NCBI RefSeq assembly: GCF_030063135.1
Contig: NZ_JASISO010000027.1
Span: 1,204 to 65,203 of the forward strand
From: Streptomyces sp. G-G2
Lineage (GTDB): Bacteria > Actinomycetota > Actinomycetes > Streptomycetales > Streptomycetaceae
Direction of reading: 5' to 3'
Length of the DNA stretch: 64,000 nt
The notes beneath the pieces are model-generated. The model was not told the DNA's origin. It searched no databases and saw nothing but the letters and a program-made list of their open reading frames with translations. This document shows positions 60,997-64,000 of this stretch, piece after piece (the stretch's first letter is position 1; every line of letters begins with the position of its first letter). The translations under genes and the position numbers were made by a program.

Positions 60997-62415
60997 GTGC
61001 CCCGGATCGGGCCCCGGATCGGGCCCCGGGCGCCCGTGCTGAGCAGCGTCCGGGCCCGCGCGGCCGTCGCCGCCGCCCTCGCGATGGCCGCCGTCCTCGC
61101 CGCGGGCGGGATCTGGCTCTACAGCCTGCTGCGCGCCAACCTGCTCGACAACACCACCGGCCGCACCGAACTCGCCGCCCGCAAGGTGGCCGCCCAGCTC
61201 GACACCCGCACCCCGACCCTGCCCTCGGGCAGGGTCGCCGCGCCGGAGAGCGGGGTGGACCTGGTCCTCGTCCTCGACGCGCGGGGCGGTCTCGCCGCCG
61301 CCAGCGCGGATCCGGGTCCCCTCCCGGCGGAACTGGCCGCGCTGCGGCCCGCCGCCGGGAACGACTCGCGCGCGGCCGTGCTCCCGGCGCCCCCGCCCGG
61401 CGGCGGGGAGCGGCGCGCGGTGGTGGTGGTGACCGCCCCCGGGCCGCCGGGCGGCGCCGACCCGGGGGCCCCGCACTACGTGTACGCCCTGACCGTCCTC
61501 GGCGACGTCGACGACGCCACCCGCTCCATCGCCCTCGGCATGCTGGGCGGCGCGCCCCCGCTGATCGCCTTCGCCGCCGGGCTCGCCTGGTGGGTGGCCG
61601 GGCTCGCGCTGCGCCCGGTCACCGCGATCCGTGACGGGCTGGCCGCGGTCACCGCGAGCGAGCTGGACCGGCGGGTGCCCGATCCGGGCGGGGCGGACGA
61701 GATCGCCCGGCTGGCCCGGACCGTGAACGACACCCTGGACCGGCTGGAGCGCTCCGACGCGCGCCAGCGCCAGTTCACCGCCGACGCCTCGCACGAGCTG
61801 CGCAATCCGCTGGCCGCCGTACGGTCCCGGCTGGAGGTGGCGCTGGAGCGCCCCGACCGGGAGTCGGTGGCGGCCGCCCTGGCCGATACCGAGCGGCTCC
61901 AGCGGATCGCGGCCGACCTGCTGCTGCTGGCCCGCCTCGACGGGCGGCCCGCGCCGCGCGCCGAGCCGGTGGACCTGGCGCTGCTGGCGGCGGAGGACGC
62001 GGCCCGGCGGCGCGCGCCGAGGGTGCGGCTGCGGCTGGAGGCGGGGGCGCCCGTACCGGCGGCCGGGGATCCGGCGCGGCTGGAGCGGGCGCTGGCCAAC
62101 CTGGTGGACAACGCGTTGCGGCACGCCCGCGGCGAGGTCGTCGTACGGGCGTACGCGCGGGACGGCTGGAACGTGCTGGAGGTCGAGGACGACGGGCCGG
62201 GCATCCCGGCGGCGGACCGGGACCGGGTCTTCGAGCGGTTCGTCCGGCTGGACGCCGACCGGGGGCGGGCCAGCGGCGGCACCGGGCTGGGACTGGCGAT
62301 CGCCCGGGAGATCGCCCGCTCGCACGGCGGCGGCCTGACGGCCGAACCGCCCGCGGGGCCGGGTCCGGGGGCCCGGCTGGTGCTGCGCCTGCCGGGCCTT
62401 TCGGCCGGGTCCTGA
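60997..62415 (+). CDS. Sensor histidine kinase of the OmpR-type pair
   Basis: 472 aa from GTG 60997. Two membrane helices (about 23-45 and 180-208) flank an extracellular sensor of about 135 residues. HAMP is at 205-258, the HisKA box is FTADASHELRNPLAAVRSRL, and the ATPase boxes are LVDNALRHARG, DDGPGIP and GTGLGLAIARE. The genes downstream (LCP, FtsW/RodA) suggest that it senses the envelope. Confidence 0.95.
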   Translation: MPRIGPRIGPRAPVLSSVRARAAVAAALAMAAVLAAGGIWLYSLLRANLLDNTTGRTELAARKVAAQLDTRTPTLPSGRVAAPESGVDLVLVLDARGGLAAASADPGPLPAELAALRPAAGNDSRAAVLPAPPPGGGERRAVVVVTAPGPPGGADPGAPHYVYALTVLGDVDDATRSIALGMLGGAPPLIAFAAGLAWWVAGLALRPVTAIRDGLAAVTASELDRRVPDPGGADEIARLARTVNDTLDRLERSDARQRQFTADASHELRNPLAAVRSRLEVALERPDRESVAAALADTERLQRIAADLLLLARLDGRPAPRAEPVDLALLAAEDAARRRAPRVRLRLEAGAPVPAAGDPARLERALANLVDNALRHARGEVVVRAYARDGWNVLEVEDDGPGIPAADRDRVFERFVRLDADRGRASGGTGLGLAIAREIARSHGGGLTAEPPAGPGPGARLVLRLPGLSAGS

Positions 62416-62448
62416 AGGGACCTTCAGGACCCTCAGGGTTTCTTCAGC
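62411..62448 (+). promoter_or_regulatory. Palindrome and TCAG repeats upstream of the LCP gene
   Basis: CCTGAAGG-GA-CCTTCAGG (62411-62428) is a perfect palindrome overlapping the kinase stop (62413-62415). Further CTCAGG (62432-62437) and TTCAGC (62443-62448) follow at 9- and 11-bp steps. It ends 24 bp before the LCP start and is a good candidate binding site for the adjacent OmpR-type regulator. Confidence 0.5.
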
Positions 62449-62471
62449 GGCCGGGCCCCAGCATCACTGGC

Positions 62472-63689
62472 ATGAGCGCGCATCGCAGGAAGACGGGCCG
62501 CGGCCGACGGCCGACACCGCGACGGATCGGGCGCACGCTGCTGATCACGGGCTGCGCCCTGACCGTCCTGGCGGGCGCGACGGGCTGGTACGCGTACCGC
62601 GACCTGGCCGGGAGCATCGGCAGTTCCAAGGCGCTGGAGGGCGCGGAGAAGTCCGGGCGCGGCGATGTGAACATCCTGCTGATGGGCCTGGACAGCCGCC
62701 GCGACCAGAACGGCGAGCCGCTGCCGGAGGCGGTCCTGGACAAGCTGCACGCGGGCAGTTCCGACATCGGCGGCTACAACACGAACACCCTGATCCTGTT
62801 GCACGTGCCCGCCGACGGGAGCAGGGCGAAGGCCTTCTCGGTGCCGCGCGACGACTTCGTGACGATGCGCGGGGTGCCCGGGGACACCGGCAAGCAGAAG
62901 ATCAAGGAGGCGTACGGGCGGGCGAAGGCCGTGCGCGAGGAGCAGCTGTCCGGCCAGGGGGTCAAGGACGGGCGGCAGCTGGAGCACGAGGGCCGGGAGG
63001 CGGGTCGCAAGGCGTCGATCGAGACGGTACGGGCCTTCCTGGGCGTGCCGGTCGACCATTTCGCCGAGCTGAACCTGGCCGGTTTCTACCACCTGGCGGA
63101 CGCGCTGGGCGGCGTACCGGTGTGTCTGAACAAGGCCGTCAAGGACAAGAACTCGGGCGCGGACTTCCCGGCGGGGCGCCAGACCCTCGACGGGCAGCAG
63201 TCGCTGGCCTTCGTCCGCCAGCGGATGGGGCTGGACGGCGGGGACCTGGACCGGACGAAGCGGCAGCAGGCCTTCCTGGCGGGGGCGACGCAGAAACTGA
63301 ACGACGCCGGGACCTTCACGGATCCGGTGAAGCTGATCAAGCTGATCAACACGGCGAGGCAGGACGTGGTGACCGACGAGGGCTGGGATCTGCTGCCCTT
63401 CGTCAAGCAGGCGAAGAACCTCTCCGGCGGCCGTGTGGAATTCGCGACACTGCCCATTGAGGGGTTCGGAAGCAACCATGGCGCCGACATCAACGTCGTA
63501 GACGATATGAAGATAAAGCGCCTGATTGCCGAGCAGATAGGGCCCAGGGCCGCCGCGAGCCCGAGCGTACCGGGCGCCGCTGCCTCGTCACCGGGTGCGC
63601 GGACACCCGACGCGCCCCCGCCCGGGCCGTCGTCACCCGCCGAGCAGAAGGGCGCCATCGACGGCGGCGGCATCCCGTGCGTGGACTGA
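62472..63689 (+). CDS. LytR-CpsA-Psr (LCP) cell-wall polymer ligase
   Basis: 405 aa. A basic N-terminus and one membrane helix (20-42) precede an extracellular LCP domain from about 65: NILLMGLDSRR, NTNTLILLHVPAD, FSVPRDDFVTM (catalytic Arg), HFAELNLAGFYHLADALGGV and LAFVRQRMGL. LCP enzymes attach teichoic-acid-like or other glycopolymers to peptidoglycan. The C-terminal 60 residues are a Pro/Ser-rich tail. The FtsW/RodA-type gene overlaps its stop by 13 nt. Confidence 0.93.
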   Translation: MSAHRRKTGRGRRPTPRRIGRTLLITGCALTVLAGATGWYAYRDLAGSIGSSKALEGAEKSGRGDVNILLMGLDSRRDQNGEPLPEAVLDKLHAGSSDIGGYNTNTLILLHVPADGSRAKAFSVPRDDFVTMRGVPGDTGKQKIKEAYGRAKAVREEQLSGQGVKDGRQLEHEGREAGRKASIETVRAFLGVPVDHFAELNLAGFYHLADALGGVPVCLNKAVKDKNSGADFPAGRQTLDGQQSLAFVRQRMGLDGGDLDRTKRQQAFLAGATQKLNDAGTFTDPVKLIKLINTARQDVVTDEGWDLLPFVKQAKNLSGGRVEFATLPIEGFGSNHGADINVVDDMKIKRLIAEQIGPRAAASPSVPGAAASSPGARTPDAPPPGPSSPAEQKGAIDGGGIPCVD

Positions 63690-64000
63690 CCCCGCGTACG
63701 ACGTCGGGTGCCCGCCGTCGTACGGAAGCGCTGCTGCTGGCCCTGGTCGTCGCCATCACGGTCTTCGGACACGTGAGCGCGAGCCTGGCCATGAACGGGC
63801 AGCTCCCCGCCAACCTCACCGGCTTCGTGGTCAGCATGGCGCTGTTGTCGCTGGTGGGGCACCTCGGCGTGCGCCGGTTCGCCGCCTACGCCGATCCGCT
63901 GATCCTGCCGCTGGCGATGCTGCTGACCGGGCTCGGGCTGGTGCTGCTGCACCGGCTCGACCAGGCGTACATCGAGCGGTACAACTCCCCGACCTTCGCG
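63677..64000 (+). CDS. FtsW/RodA/SpoVE-family SEDS protein, cut by window edge
   Basis: 108 codons from GTG 63677, which overlaps the LCP stop by 13 nt. The N-terminus MRGLTPRTTSGARRRTEALL is followed by three helices and DPLILPLAMLLTGLGLVLLH, a stretch typical of SEDS peptidoglycan glycosyltransferases of the sporulation or elongation class. The catalytic Asp and extracellular loop are beyond the window. Confidence 0.85.
   Translation, partial: MRGLTPRTTSGARRRTEALLLALVVAITVFGHVSASLAMNGQLPANLTGFVVSMALLSLVGHLGVRRFAAYADPLILPLAMLLTGLGLVLLHRLDQAYIERYNSPTFA

Overview
The window is a chromosomal core segment of a Streptomyces. It is very GC-rich and carries the developmental regulators whiD and bldM, the sigma-factor gene shbA, and an intact housekeeping backbone. 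Gene order runs perM-like / sucD-sucC / pcrA / guaA / cholesterol-oxidase-like GMC enzyme / guaB3-guaB2 / sigma factor / WhiB-family protein / groEL-groES. As far as I remember, the same families sit near one another in Mycobacterium, so this is an old actinobacterial backbone with strain- or genus-level genes inserted between blocks.

Layout. 1-4.1 kb: a truncated PerM-like membrane protein, a membrane-anchored HTH/sigma-like regulator, and sucCD. 4.4-12.5 kb: five linked genes for a VWA protein, a DUF5682 protein, a MoxR AAA ATPase, a SWIM zinc-finger protein and a DUF5691 protein. They lie on both sides of a divergent promoter that matches the LexA-independent DNA-damage (RecA-NDp/PafBC) consensus. 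They resemble E. coli yehL-yehM-yehP-yehQ, a poorly understood set, and are the best candidate here for an undescribed system. 12.5-20.8 kb: icmB, a lipase, an M23 peptidase, a 388-bp element with 16-bp inverted ends, pcrA, a small membrane protein and an NlpC/P60 hydrolase. 20.8-24.9 kb: a LiaFSR-like envelope-stress set (LuxR-type regulator, PspC-type kinase, PspC/LiaF-like protein) and DoxX. 25-28.8 kb: a TIG-type membrane protein, a class II aldolase homologue without metal ligands, and a WhiJ-type triad (HATPase, XRE-DUF5753, DUF397).

28.8-36.6 kb: guaA, a chorismate mutase behind a probable leader-peptide attenuator, an LAXTG cell-wall protein, a GMC oxidoreductase and a succinate-semialdehyde dehydrogenase. 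36.8-45 kb: three Ser/Thr kinase-family receptors with related extracellular domains; the middle one is a pseudokinase with about 600 residues of low-complexity sequence inserted in its activation region. 45-52 kb: glpD, a nucleotide-sugar dehydrogenase homologue lacking two catalytic residues, a small membrane protein, guaB3 and guaB2. 52-60 kb: shbA, bldM (with a sigma-BldN promoter), whiD, a LysR regulator, MOSC, SDR and SnoaL-like proteins, then groEL/groES under two CIRCE operators. 60.3-64 kb: an OmpR-type regulator, its kinase, an LCP cell-wall ligase and the start of an FtsW/RodA-type protein, all co-directional.

Working together: TCA and purine metabolism (sucCD, guaA, guaB2/3) sit beside cell-envelope building (M23, NlpC/P60, LCP, FtsW/RodA, kinase receptors) and the sporulation hierarchy (sigma-BldN to bldM, whiD, shbA to hrdB). 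All functional calls come from reading translated sequences and recognising motifs. No database search was run.
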